From contig OX578153.1 in assembly GCA_951213105.1 (NCBI GenBank), positions 54,312,020-54,376,019 of the forward strand: 64,000 nt of DNA, given 5' to 3'. The position numbers and the translations under genes were made by a program. The stretch comes from Amaurobius ferox (Eukaryota; Arthropoda; Arachnida; Araneae; Amaurobiidae). Of the stretch, positions 1 to 11,492 are shown in pieces (position 1 is the first letter of the stretch; every line of letters starts with the position of its first letter). The notes beneath the pieces were generated by a model. That model saw nothing but the letters and a program-made list of their open reading frames with translations. It had not been told where the DNA came from and did no database searches.

Positions 1-610
1 AGATAGGGGCCACGGATACCGGGCCTGAGATGCATCAAAGTGCATGCCGGATCGGGCTTCACAAAAACACAAGTGCCACGCACTTGGAGTGCTATTTCCT
101 CGAGATCATAAAAGCATCTGAATTTTTATATTTTACTAAAACTTAAAGAATTTTCAAGACGAGGGGAACGACAAAAATAGGGAGAAAGTCCCCCAATTCC
201 CATTCGCTGTTTCCCAAAGCGCAATAAAAAAGGCGGTCCAAAAATGCGTCACACCATTAGTTTTCGAAGCATTCTCATTTTTTATGCGCTTTACTAAAAC
301 CAAAGAACCAGAGGGCTTTCTACAAACCGGGTGGTCCAAGGATCGGACCCCGACACGAGCCTGACTGGGCTATAAATTTTCAGAGATTTGTAGCTCAAAT
401 TTGACATTTTGCTGCAATTAGTTCTCTGAATATTTACAATCCATGTCAGTGCGCATACAACTCAACGGCGCCAAAAAATCCCAATTTCGTCTGTGCAGAG
501 GCCTAGCTATATACATTATACAAACCATCATTGTATACATTTCAAATACATTACATTGCCCTTTTTTTCCCCGGGTTACGTATAAAAATATGGGATAGCT
601 CTATCACAAT
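1..610. other. Unassigned AT-rich sequence
   Basis: No repeat family of this window, RNA gene or protein similarity is recognised. The 61-codon minus-strand frame at 154-339 has no visible motif. The stretch is somewhat richer in G+C over its first 350 bases than what follows. Confidence 0.5.
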
Positions 611-706
611 CATGTGCTGCCCACATCAGATTTTTTTTAATGTAAAAGTTGTAAATTCATTGCATTATATAAGGAAAGGCATGTGCTGCCCACATCAGAT
701 ATTTTT
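611..706 (+). mobile_element. Two repeated 3' ends of family A
   Basis: The 3' tail of family A (CATGTGCTGCCCACATCAGA followed by T) occurs twice about 68 bp apart, each preceded in the second case by the usual TTGCATTATATAAGGAAAG. No body or 5' end is present. Reiterated 3' ends are also seen at 30861-30993, so this is probably a characteristic product of the family rather than chance. Confidence 0.7.
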
Positions 707-960
707 CTCTTGTGGAGATCGTAGAATATTTTCTTATTGATTTACGGTACGTTTCTAACTGCTCATTTTCTCCTGTGGATATCGTAGATAATGTTTTTAT
801 CACGATTGACGTATGTTTCTGACTGCTCATTTTCTCTTGTGGAGATCGCAGAACATTTTCTTATTGATTGACAAAACATTTTTAACTGCTCGTTCTTTCT
901 TGTGGAGATCATAAAATATTTTCTTATTGATTAACGGAACTTTTCTAACTGCTCATTTTT
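707..960 (+). repeat. 63-64 bp minisatellite, four units
   Basis: Four tandem units begin at 707, 770, 834 and 897. Each contains CTTGTGGAGATCGTAGAA, TTTTCTTATTGATT and ends TAACTGCTCATTTT. Units differ by several substitutions each. A fifth, partial unit (GTGGAAATCGTAGAATATTT) resumes at 1921 just beyond element A1, so A1 appears to have inserted into the array. Confidence 0.8.
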
Positions 961-1116
961 ACTTTCCTTATATACATAATGTATAAGGAAAGTATTGTGA
1001 CGGGGTCGAAAATTCGAATTCGAGTTTTCGACGGGAGAGCACGTTTCAAGCATCCCTGATCACGAATCACACATTTTTGAAGTGATGTCTGTGTGTGTGT
1101 GTGTGTGTGTGTGAAA

Positions 1117-1148
<32 letters not shown>

Positions 1149-1919
1149 CAGTGAATCTTTGGAGACGATAACTGACGAACGAATGGACCGATTCGAACGA
1201 AATTTATTACAAAAATCACAATCCGTAAACACTGGATGACTATTGTTTTTAAACGTAATTGAATGTTCAGAACCCCCCTAAATTTTCGAGGGAAATTTTG
1301 AAAAAATCGTCAAAAAATCCAAACCGCTAATAAAGTTACGTAAATAGACATTTCTTATGTAATTTTTCATTAGAAAAGGATTGACATAAATTTTAGAACG
1401 CTAAGATGAACCGTTCTCGAGATATTGCAAATTTTAAAAAAAATTATCAAAAAGTCATAAAAAATAAAAAAATTATATTTCCTATTGAGAAACATGTTCA
1501 CTTTACATATGTAATAACATGCGATAAATTAGTTGACATCATTCTCGTGGATCTAGCTCGTTCCATTCATGAGAAAAGTTACTTTGAGTAATACTTTTGT
1601 ATTTCAGCGCCAATAGCCATTTATCTGCTATAAGAATAACTTAGTTCTTCGTCAGTTAAGCTTGGCGAGATTTTGGCGACATATTTGGCGGAATGTCGCC
1701 AATTTGGCGACTTTTTGAAATGATGTCAAATTAACGAAAATCTCTCCAAATGGATTAAAATGACGCTACATCAATGAAAAAATGACGACTAATTGTCAAA
1801 AATTCAATATCTTGAATATAAGTATCTACTATAAGAAAAACCTATTTTTTTACTGTAAAAGTAGTAAATTCATTGCATTATATAAGGAAAGTCATGTGTT
1901 GCCCACATCAGATTTTTTT
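961..1919 (+). mobile_element. Family A element, copy A1 (Helentron-like, non-autonomous)
   Basis: Reference copy for family A. It starts ACTTTCCTTATATACATAAT, whose continuation GTATAAGGAAAGT makes a terminal palindrome. Next come GTGACGGGGTCGAAAATTCG, a (GT)n tract at 1087-1148, and a module with ATGGACCGATTCGAACGAAA. ACCGTTCTCGAGATATTGCA follows, then a GGCGA-rich inverted repeat at about 1660-1750. The 3' end repeats the 5' terminus in inverse (TATATAAGGAAAGT at about 1880), then a 30-nt tail with hairpin ATGTG/CACAT and a T run. No transposase or Rep/helicase frame exists. Asymmetric terminal inverted repeats plus a 3' hairpin are known for Helentron-derived HINE/DINE-1 elements; the assignment is my inference. 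Confidence 0.75.
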
Positions 1920-1985
1920 CGTGGAAATCGTAGAATATTTTCTTATTGATTATTGGAATACTTAACGGAATTTCTTATTGATTAT
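1920..1985 (+). repeat. Resumed minisatellite unit after A1
   Basis: GTGGAAATCGTAGAATATTT and TCTTATTGATTAT match the 63-bp minisatellite upstream of A1. It gives the right-hand flank of the A1 insertion. Confidence 0.6.
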
Positions 1986-4014
1986 AGAAATAATTGAGTT
2001 GGAAATTCACATTGTGTCATATTGATGCTCCTAGAAAAGAAAAATAAGAGAAATAAATAATTATCTAGAAAAAAAATATTTTTCTGTACTTAACTATAAT
2101 TCGCTTCGTTTTAACATTTCAGACGTCTTATTGTGACAATCATATAAGAGCTTAGCACGGAGAGAGTTGAAAATGAGGCGCCTGGAGAAACTGGTAGTTT
2201 GAATAAGATCGAAGTTACAAATATAGTCGCGATGCATATAAATGAAAAGGGATTCAAATAGTAAAATGATACAGGGATTATTGCAATTGTTGGGTTTTGC
2301 ATTAAACCCTGTTGTGTATAAAATAAAAAGAAGACATAATGATTAGCTTAAAGAAAATTAGTTTATTAAAGTAATACTTCAAATTAATTCAAAAAACAAA
2401 TTTCATTAATCACAAAAATCAAAAGTCAAATTAATCACAGACATACTTAGAATTTTAAAGATATCAACTTAGTTGAATTAAAGAATCAGTATAAAAACTT
2501 TACTCTAGATAAAACCTATTTAAATCCCGTCATAAAACATTAACAATAGAATATTAATTTTTTTAAATTAAGAATTTTCCCAGGTTCTAATAAATTAAGA
2601 AGGTTTAGAAAATTGCTCTCTCATAAAAAAGCTTTTGAATTCTAAATTCAGAGAATTAAATTAAAATCAAATATTTCAGATAATGAACAAAAATAAAATG
2701 TAGCATTTAAGAAATTAAAAGTTAAAAAAAAATAATTCAATTGTTATATTCACCCAACAGGGTCGTTTAAAGTTCGTCAGGAACGATGGTTAAGCCAGGA
2801 AGGTGATCAGAAAAGTTCGTGGATTCCATGGAAACAGGGAAAATGCAGCATATTTCTTTTATAAGAAGATAAAATCGGGAATATAGACCTAACAGCCACA
2901 TCTGGAAAGCTCGAAAATTCCCGAGATGCTCCTTTCTGCACAGCACGCAGTAAACTTCAAAGACGCATTACCGCAATGATTGTGCGATATTTGAAAAGAA
3001 CAAAAGACAAAGAAACTCCATTTAACATCTAAGTTAGGCAATATAAAAAGAAAACACTTAGCGTAGAACGAAAAGGTCCAAAGAAAATATCGTGTGGAAC
3101 GCAAGTTCCACCGAAAAGAGAGTAGGGCTCTTTTTGCGCAAACAAGCAGAAATATCAACAGCAAAACTGAAAAATTTCTCGATTATTTATATGAGCGGAA
3201 ATCGAGAGACGTTTAGAAAAGCGGCAGCAATTAAAATCAGCTTACAGAATTTAGAATTGACAAAATTGAAGCTCAAAACTCCGATAGCAGACGATCAGGA
3301 GAAACGCGAGCGAATTAAAATAATTTATGAATTCCGAAAAGACGCAAAATATCTTTAGGCGTCGCATCAGTCGTGATGCAAAACGCGCTAAGTCAAGAAC
3401 TCCAAAATGGCCGCAACTGAAATTTTTGAAACTCACTGAACATGGCAATAACCGGAAACTATAGAACAAACGCAATTTCCAACCGAAATGGGAAAATGAG
3501 GCATCAAATTAAAAGGAATTTTAAGGGGAATTAAATAAATAATCATTTTTATAAATTTACTAATCAAAAGTAATATTAATTTAGGAAATGGAACATTTTT
3601 AATTAAGAATATTATTAAGAAATTTAATTTCGAAGATTAAAAAAAATTCTAATTAACGAATAAATGAAAAGACAAATAAATGTCATTTAAATATTACAAA
3701 TTGCGAATATTAAGCCAGGGAATAAAAGTAAATTGCGAACCCCCAAATTACATAAATTCAAAAGCAACCCAACGCAATTAATGAATAGAAAAATTTTATC
3801 AAAAATAGTGGTAACTTTTTCATTCATAACAAATTGTGAAAGAGCTGTAGACTGAACAGTAGTATTATTTTCTCATGCGTAGTATTCAGAAAGTATTGTA
3901 TTCAGGAAAATTTTCAATTTCGAGATTTTGGTGAATGGGTGGGAAGAATTGGCGGGAATACAGGAATTAGAAAATGTAGGATTACGAAAAACATAAGTGT
4001 AAAATTCATTACCG
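1986..4014. other. Unassigned region with a weak inverted repeat
   Basis: AT-rich DNA with no recognised family. AACCCTGTTG (about 2306) and its inverse CAACAGGGT (about 2757) bracket 440 bp of very AT-rich sequence. This could be a small MITE, or by chance an intron (GTATAA to CAACAG). From 2770 to 3490 the base composition is richer and an 88-codon plus-strand frame (3092-3358), lysine-rich with no motif, is present. I assign no function. Confidence 0.4.
3092..3358 (+). CDS. Unassigned 88-codon open frame
   Basis: The frame encodes a very basic, hydrophilic product starting MWNASSTEKR and ending EFRKDAKYL. There is no signal peptide, membrane segment or domain motif. It starts within a moderately GC-richer stretch and has no recognised neighbour. 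A second open frame overlaps it on the opposite strand, which lowers the coding case. It may be a retroelement remnant or a chance frame. Confidence 0.12.
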   Translation: MWNASSTEKRVGLFLRKQAEISTAKLKNFSIIYMSGNRETFRKAAAIKISLQNLELTKLKLKTPIADDQEKRERIKIIYEFRKDAKYL

Positions 4015-4407
4015 TCACACATTTAATTTTTTTTATTCCTGTATTAGCGTTCATTCTTCTCACCTCATTTCTTCTAAAAAGTATCTTTCATGGTTTATTT
4101 CAATCGTGCTTTTAATATTTGTTCATCGATTTCTACTTTGCATATTTAAATAAACTTTGTTTTTAACCTCGGCTATGAAGCCGTGTACTCGTTCGATTCC
4201 TTTTATAAAATATTTTCCATCATTCGTTCTAACTTTATTTATCCTAAAACTATTCTTGCTCCTTCCTCTGACATTTTGCCGTATAAATCGAGTCTTCCGT
4301 TCCATCCTGCGATGTTTCGTCCCCTTATTTATTTTTGCCGTGAATTTAAATTTAAACCTGCCCATTCTACTGTTACTTCTTTATTTAGTCGTATTCGTAC
4401 TGATAAA
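4015..4407 (+). pseudogene. Penelope-like element, 5' part: RT thumb and linker remnant
   Basis: Plus-strand reading in shifting frames gives NRAFNICSSISTLH (about 4105-4147), the conserved segment after the palm in Penelope/GIY-YIG retroelement reverse transcriptases. The frame at 4183 then gives SSLPFHPAMFRPLIYFCREF followed by KFKPAHSTVTSLFSRIRTDK. This resembles the usual linker between RT and endonuclease (LPY...I...F...KP..T..SLL...KDK). Frameshifts and stops show it is dead. It ends exactly where a Helitron begins (A4407/T4408) and continues at 8918. The RT palm and fingers are absent from the window. Family placement rests on pattern memory, not alignment. Confidence 0.6.
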
Positions 4408-6664
4408 TCTATATAAATAAAAATGAAAATATGTCTGTCTGTCTGTCTGTCCCATCATCACGCGAGAACGGCTGAACCGAATTTGATGAAATTTTGTGGG
4501 TAGCCTAGAAATAGCCCCACTTAAAATTTAGTCCATGTTTTGAGATTCTACGACCAGTGGTTCTCGAGATATTAGTAAAAAACGAAATTTTCGTTTGTCT
4601 CATCATCACGGGAAAACGGCTAAACCGAATTTAATGAAATTTTGTGGATAGCCTTGAAATAGCCCCCATAAATTTTGTCCTAGTTTCGAGTTTCTAAGAC
4701 CAGGGGTTGTCGAGATATTAATGAAAAACGGAACTTTTTCTTAGGAGATCTACTCTCCAACTCCGTGGTTTATCCAAACGGAAAGGATGAAAATCGTTTG
4801 TTTAAAACGCCAAAATGAAATAAAACTTTATTCCCGAGTTTGGTGCAGGATTTTTGCATTAATTAGTCACTATAGGAAAACATGAATTGTTTAAAACATG
4901 AATTTAAATGGAAAAATCTACCTCCATGGTTCATCTTTCACAAGCTTAACGATGTAAAGTATAAAGAAATCAAAATGGCTATATAATTTCGCATTTTATG
5001 AGGAAGATTCTATCTTATATCCTGTTGCTCGGCAGCGGAATGAAATTAAATGTGTTGTTAATATTTATTATTATTTTTTCTATTTGTATAATAAATAAAT
5101 GGATGTAAAAATATATTTTATAAATGTACGGTTTGATTGTTTTATTAATTATATATATTGCGGACTGCGTACACATCACTTTCATTTATTTTAGCAAAGA
5201 GGTTTGAAGCTCATATATTGTGTTTAGCTAATAAACTCATATATTGTGTTTACTCAATAAATGCATTTTGCCGATTGTTGAAGCAGAAAAAGAGTAGAAC
5301 GGGTGTATGTATCTTCTAATACAATTTTAGTGTTTTCATTTAGTATATACAAACGGGATCAGGATATTTTATTCTTCAGATCTGCAAATTCAGAGCTACG
5401 AATTTAGAGGAATATCTCAAAATAACTTGGTAGCATTTCTTAAACTTTACAAATATAGTGGAAATGTCTCCAAATTGATAAAAATGACCCAAATCAATGA
5501 AATTAAATTTGTTTTTTCAGTATAAAGTACTGAAATGATGTTTCTGTAGCATTTGTCGGTCAGTCCATCCATCCTACTTAGTTTCACATTTAAGGAATTT
5601 TTTTAATATCACCAAATTGGTAAAAATATTTCTAAATAAAAATATAATGAAATTGATAAAATCGCGCTTAATAAATGAAATTAATTATGTTTTGTTAGGG
5701 TATAGTATTGTGATGATGTTTCATCAATTTGTCGCAAAATGGGATTATCAGTTATACAGTCCCACTTGGCGATAAATTTGGCGATTATTTAAGTTATCGC
5801 TAAATCGACGAAAATGTCGAAAAACCTTCCATGGAGATTGCATTATTCAGATGATATGATTTCCATCAATTTATTTAAAGCAAATGATATCAGGTCGCTT
5901 AGCAACGGATCCAATGTGTTGTGCGGCATACGACTTTTATTAAATCTTTTCCGACTTGAATAATAAAAATATGTATATAAAATAAATTTCATTGACATTG
6001 AATTTTTGACTGGATAATATCAATTACGGTCTTCAGTTTTAAACATCATTATTATTGATATTTTCGGGGTCTGTTGATTCAGGGATTACTGATATTTTTA
6101 AATTATTATGGAATTGTTTTATTATGACGAAAATCGTTGAAACTCATATATAGTACGTTGTACGAGTAATCTACAAATGCATGGGTATATCTTCTAACCT
6201 ACGAGAATATAAGTAATGCAGGTATATTGGCATATATTTTGATATATATTGGCATATATTGGAATCAATTACGTCCTTCTGGTATTAAGATTACGGGAAT
6301 TTTTGATACTTTCAATTTTTTACGTCATCTCTTTTATTTTGGCAAACATTTTTGAGACTCATATTGCAATACGGGTAAGCTTCTACTAACACACTGGCAT
6401 ATGTTCTAATCTGCGACAATATAAGTAGTACGGGGTTGCATATATTGATTCAATTCCTTTTTTTTTAATTTGCTTACAAAAGGGGCCAGGATGTTTTATT
6501 CTTCAGATCTGCCCGTGATGATAATTTTGCATAGTGACAACAGATATTCTTAAACTTCTTTTTATGAGCAATAAATTTAATATTTTAACAGAATTTGCAC
6601 ATGATTGCGAATTATAAGTTTTTTTATATTATATACTCCGTACGAAGAACGGGTATGCTGCTAG
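4408..6664 (+). mobile_element. Non-autonomous Helitron, copy H1
   Basis: Starts TCTATATAAATAAAAATG and ends CTGCTAG. A hairpin lies about 10 nt before the end: stem TAC-CCGT paired with ACGGGTA around loop ACGAAGA. A (CTGT)n tract at about 4433-4452 precedes GAACGGCTGAACCGAATTTG, then GGTTCTCGAGATATTAGT. This module is repeated in degenerate form about 155 bp on. The 5' TC, 3' CTAG, hairpin and A/T target are the canonical Helitron signature. No Rep/helicase frame is present in 2,257 bp, so it needs a partner. It abuts copy H2 with no base between. Confidence 0.85.
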
Positions 6665-8917
6665 TCTATATAAATAAAAGTGAAAATCTGTCTGTCTGTC
6701 TGTCTGTTTGTCCCATCACCACGGGAGAACGGCTGAACCGAATTTGATGAAATTTTGTGGGTAGCCTAGAAATAGCCCCACTTAAAATTTAGTCTGTGTT
6801 TTGAGGTTTTACGATCAGTGGTTCTCGAGATATTAGTAAAAAACGAAATTTTCGTTTGTCTCATCATCACAGGAAAACGGCTAAACCGAATTTAATGAAA
6901 TTTTGTGGATAGCCTTGAAATAGTCCCCCATAAATTTTGTCCAAATTTCGAGTTCCTAAGGCTAGGGGTTGTCGAGATATTAATGAAAAACGGAACTTTT
7001 TCTTAGGAGATCTACTCTCCAACTCCGTGGTTTATCCAAACTAAAAGGATGAAAATCGTTTGTTTAAAACGCCAAAATGAAATAAAACTTTATTTCTGAG
7101 TTTGGTACAGGATTTTTGCATTAATTAGTCACTATAGGAAAGCATGAATTATTTGAAACATGAATTGAAATGAAAAAATCTACCTCCATGGTTCATCTTT
7201 CACAAATTTTTACTCAACGATGAAAAGCATAAAGAAATCAAAATGGCTATTTAATTTCACATTTTAAGAGGAAGATTCTATCTTATATCATGTTGTTCGG
7301 CAATGGAATGAAATTAAATGTGTTGGTAATATTTATTATTATTTTTTCTATTTGTATAATAAGTAAATGGATGTAAAAATATATTTTATAAATGAACGGT
7401 TTGATTGTTATTTTAATTATATATATTGCGGACTGCGTACATCACTTTCATTTATTTAAGCAAAGAGGTTTCAAGCTCATATATTGTGTTTAACTAATAA
7501 ACTCATACATTGTGTTTACCCAATAAATTCATTTAGCCGATTGTTGAAGCAGAAAATGAGTAGAACGGGTGTATCTTATAATACAATTTTAGTGTTTTCA
7601 TTTAGTATATACAAACGGGATCGGGTTATTTTATTCTTCAAATCTGCAAATTCAATGCTACGAATTTAGCGGGAAATCTCTAAATAATGATGATAGGTAT
7701 TATTTAGATCTCTAAATAATGATGAGCGGGATATCTCTAATTAATGATTTTTTTTAGAATAGAGTACTGAAATGATGTTTCGGTCACATTTGTCAGTTAG
7801 TCCATCCATCCTACTTAGTAACACATTTAACGAATTTTTTTAATATCACCAAATTGATAAAAATATTTGTTAATCCATAAAAATATCATGGAATTGATAA
7901 AATCGCGATTAATAAATGAAATGAATTGTGTTTTATTAGGGGATAGTATTGTGATGATGTTTCGTCAATTTGTCGCAAATAGGGACTATCAGTTCTACAG
8001 TCCCACATGGCGATAAATTTGGCGATATTTTAAGTTATCGCTAAATTGACTAAAATGTCGCCAAACCTTCCATGGAGATCGCATTATTCGGACGATATGA
8101 TTTCCATCAATTTATTTAATGCAAATGATATTATGTCGCTTAGCACACAACGGATCCAATCTGTTATGAGGCATACGATTTTATATTAAATCTTTTCCGA
8201 TTTGAATAATAAAGATATGTATATAAAATAAATTTCATTGACATTGCATTTTTGACTGGATAATATCAATTACGGTCTTCAGGGTTAAACATTATTATTA
8301 TTGATATTTTCGGGGACTGTTGATTCAGGGATTATTGATATTTTCAAGTTATTATGCAATTGTTTTATTATGACAAAAATTGTTTAAACTCATATATTGT
8401 ACGTTGTACGAGTAATCTTCTACAAATGCACGGGTATATCTTCTAACCTACGAGAATATAAGTAGTACAGGTACATTGGCATATGTTTTGATATATATTG
8501 GCATATATTGGAATCAATTACAACCTTCTGGTATAAAGAGTACGGGGATTATTGATATTTTCAATTTATTACGTCATCTCTTTTATTTTGGCAAATATTT
8601 TTGGGACTCATATTGTAATACGGATAATCTTCTACTAACACACTGGCATATTTTCTAATCTGCGACAATATAAGTAGTACGGGGTTGCATATATTTAGTC
8701 AATTCCTTTTTTTTTTTGTAAATTTGTTTACAAAAGGGGCCAGGATGTTTTATTCCTCAGATCTGCCCGTGAAGATAATTTTGCAAAGTGAGAACAGATA
8801 TTCTTAAATTTCTCTTTATGAGCAATAAATTTAATATTTTAACAGAGTTGCACATCATTGTGAATTATAAGTTTCTTTATATTATATACTCCGTACGAAG
8901 AACGGGTATACTGCTAG
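6665..8917 (+). mobile_element. Non-autonomous Helitron, copy H2, tandem with H1
   Basis: Begins TCTATATAAATAAAAGTG directly after the CTAG of H1 and ends CTGCTAG before T8918. Length is 2,253 bp against 2,257 for H1. The two copies look over 90% identical by eye, with small indels such as the ATCTCTAAATAATGATGA duplication near 7677-7740. The same 3' hairpin is present at about 8888-8907. The 61- and 60-codon frames inside have no counterpart motif and are not called as genes. Confidence 0.85.
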
Positions 8918-9625
8918 TTTATTTATAAACTTCATTTCTAGAGTCAGGATATGGTGTATGTTGTCACCTGTATTCTCCCGAAAATAATTATAAGTTTTAC
9001 ATTGATAGTGCAATGCGTAATGTTGGCATTCGTATATCTGAACATGCTCGCGATAATAAAAATAATAAACAGTCAACTGCTTTTCACAATTTGTTATTAA
9101 TCATAAATTTATCTCTATTTTTGATACAAACTTTCCTGTTAATTAGTTGCAATAACACCCGTAACATTTTACGTTCTGAATCCCTTTTCATTTAACTTCG
9201 ATCCTGTTCAAACCTTCAGTTTCGTTTGGCGTCTTATTCACGACTCCCTGCGTGTTAAACCCTTGTAGGATTTTCTGGTTATCTTAGTCACCTATTTTTT
9301 GCTTTTAATGAAAAGTTTAATTGGTTGGCTGGAAATATTTATGTACTTATTTTGTAAATTTGAATTATTGTTAGCTTGAATTATTTATGTACTTATTTTG
9401 TAATTTTACCATATTTTTAGTATCGGATTATCCGATTATCCATATACAAATTTCGTATTCGCGATTTCGGGCTGTGTATAAAACCTCATATCTGTAATTT
9501 TTCATTAACATTGCCACTGATGAAGGGCGTTAAACGTCTAAAATAGCTCTGACATTCTTGTAAATACATGTACGTCATTAATAGTGTTTTTAAAATAAAG
9601 ACATTTTACTAAATTTGCAGTCTTG
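8918..9625 (+). pseudogene. Penelope-like element, 3' part: GIY-YIG endonuclease remnant and 3' UTR
   Basis: Continues the element interrupted at 4407. Reading from about 8951 gives SGYGVCCHLYSPENNYKFYI and then GIRISEHARDNKNNKQSTAF. This fits the GIY-YIG pattern (G-V-Y...C...Y-I-G...R-I-x-E-H-x-R-D...S-A-x-x-H), with the GIY and YIG tyrosines degraded. Later fragments SCNNTRNILRSESLFI and DPVQTFSF resemble the C-terminal part of the same proteins. A 3' UTR follows, with CACTGATGAAGGGCGTTAAA and AATAAAGACATT at about 9594. Stops and frameshifts make it a pseudogene. Confidence 0.55.
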
Positions 9626-10004
9626 TTTAAATACAGACGTATTTTTCATATTTATTGATAACATTATATCTATAAAATCTCCATGTGATAAAAATAATCT
9701 TTCATCTGCTTGCTCTCTAATATGTCAATAAAACTGCCAAAAAAAACCCAGAAAACACATAGTTTTAAGATAAAATTTATTACGAAATATTTTTATCTAT
9801 AGATTTTTCATCATTTTCCCTTTGGCATCAAGTTCGAGGCATTTTATCATTCTTTTTAAGAACTTGATGGCCCAAATATCATTTTATCGTCACTTACATA
9901 TTTCATTTAACGCTTTTTGACAGCTGCTGTTTATGAGCTTTGCGTAATTTAATATCATTCGTCTTACTTAACACAATGACGTAAACCGTTCCTAAAGTAA
10001 AAAC
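9626..10004. other. Unassigned AT-rich sequence
   Basis: Nothing recognised. It separates the end of the Penelope-like remnant from the tandem B1/B2 pair. Confidence 0.5.
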
Positions 10005-10846
10005 AAAAAATCTGGCGTGGGCAGCACATGACTTTCTCTGCAGACTTATATACACATTCTCTTTATTTTAATTAAATTTAATTCACTATTAATTCAATTT
10101 TCGTTCTCATTTGGTAACTAGACTCATTTTTAAAGGTGGCGAAGAGAAAAAACGAAAAAAAGAAAATATCTCGAGAACGGCTAGTCCTAGTGTAATGGAG
10201 TTGATCTTATTCTTTTCTTCGTTAAAAATAACGTATTAAAAATAACGTTAAACTTCGTTAAAAATAACGTAACTTCGTAAACATTCGTATAAAATAAAAC
10301 AAGCATTTAATGAATATATTTCAGCATACGTAGTTTTTTATTTCAGATTTGGTCGATTTTTGTAGTCCATTTTGCAAAAAAAGGCAGGTTACTTTTTTTC
10401 GAATCATACCAAATTCTAATCAGCACCAGGGTGACCCACAAGCGACTTATCTACAAAATTTTGTGAAATTCGGTCCATTAGATTTTCAGTTAGAGTTGAT
10501 ACAAGCTTTTGCTGGCCATTTTGCAAAAAAAAGGTTCTTTTATCCCAAATCGTACCCAAAACTAATCAGCACCAGATTCGCCCACAAGTGACTTACCTAC
10601 CAAATTTTATGAAATTCGGTCAATTAGTTTTTCTGTTAGTGTGAATACAAAATCTGCACAGACAGACAGACAGACGCACAAACACACAGACAAACGCACA
10701 GACACACACACAGACATCACGCTAAAAATAGTTTTTTTCGTATTCTAGAGGTCTCAAAACGTGTAGATCCGTCGAAAACTCGAGTTGCGATTTTCGGCAT
10801 GATTCCAATACTTCCCCTATACATTACCATGCATTGTAGAGAAAGT
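10005..10846 (-). mobile_element. Family B element, copy B1
   Basis: Family B in reverse. It reads from the 3' tail AAAAAATCTGGCGTGGGCAG to the 5' palindrome ending GAGAAAGT. The family's asymmetric terminal repeat is ACTTTCCCTGCA at the 5' end, with TGCAGGGAAAGT inside the tail. B1 has a CAGACAGACA/CACACAGA tract at about 10661-10715 and the module AATTTCACAAAATTTTG. Short tandem ACTTCGTTAAAAATAACGT units at 10223-10290 are a local oddity. The 5' end joins copy B2 directly. Confidence 0.75.
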
Positions 10847-11492
10847 AAAATTCTGATGTAGGCAGCACATGACTTTCCCTGCAGATTTATATCCACGTTC
10901 TCTTTATTTTAATTAAACTTAATTCACTTTTAATTAAATTTTCGTTCTCATTTGATAACTAGACATTTTTCAAAAGTGGCGTAGAGAAAATACAAAAAAA
11001 ATAAAATATCTCGCGAACGGCTAGTCCTAGTGTAATGGGGTTTGTCTTATTCTTTCTTCGTTAAAAATTACGTATCAAAAAAGCATTTAATGGATATATT
11101 TGAGCATACATAGTTTTTTATTTCAGATTTTGGTGATTTTTGAGGGCCATTTTGCAAAAAAAGGCAGGTTATTTTTTTTTTCGAATCGTACCAAAATCTA
11201 ATCATCACCAGATTCGCCCACAAGTGACTTACCTACCAAATTTTATGAAATTCAGTCCATTAGATTATTAGTTACAGTGGATACAATATCTGCACAGACA
11301 GCCAGACACACAGACAGACACACACATAGACAGACACACAGACAGACACACACACATAGACACACACACAGACGTCACGTTAAAAATAGTTTTTTCGTAT
11401 TCTAGAGGTCTCGAAACGTGTAGATCCGTCGAAAACTCGAGTTGCGATTTTGGGCATGATTCCAATACATTACCATGTATTGCAGGGAAAGT
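10847..11492 (-). mobile_element. Family B element, copy B2, head-to-tail with B1
   Basis: Starts AAAATTCTGATGTAGGCAGC immediately after the 5' palindrome of B1 and ends TGCAGGGAAAGT at 11492. It is 200 bp shorter than B1 because one of the two internal GCTGATTAG/GGCCATTTTGCAAAAAA modules is missing. A (CACAGA)n tract lies at 11294-11372. Confidence 0.75.

Noticed and set aside
945..1232. Reading frames over the GT/CA tracts (also 19527, 29118, 29207, 29276, 32517, 61787, 61884) as Thr-His or Val-Cys repeat proteins
   Set aside because: They are translations of the microsatellite inside family A, recur in every copy on either strand, and have no conserved start or flanks.
2305..2765. piggyBac-type MITE between AACCCTGTTG and CAACAGGGT
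   Set aside because: TTAA is not adjacent to both ends and the inverted match is only about ten bases.
4157..4420. 87-codon hydrophobic frame as a membrane protein
   Set aside because: It is an out-of-frame reading of the Penelope-like linker; the neighbouring frame carries the recognisable motifs.
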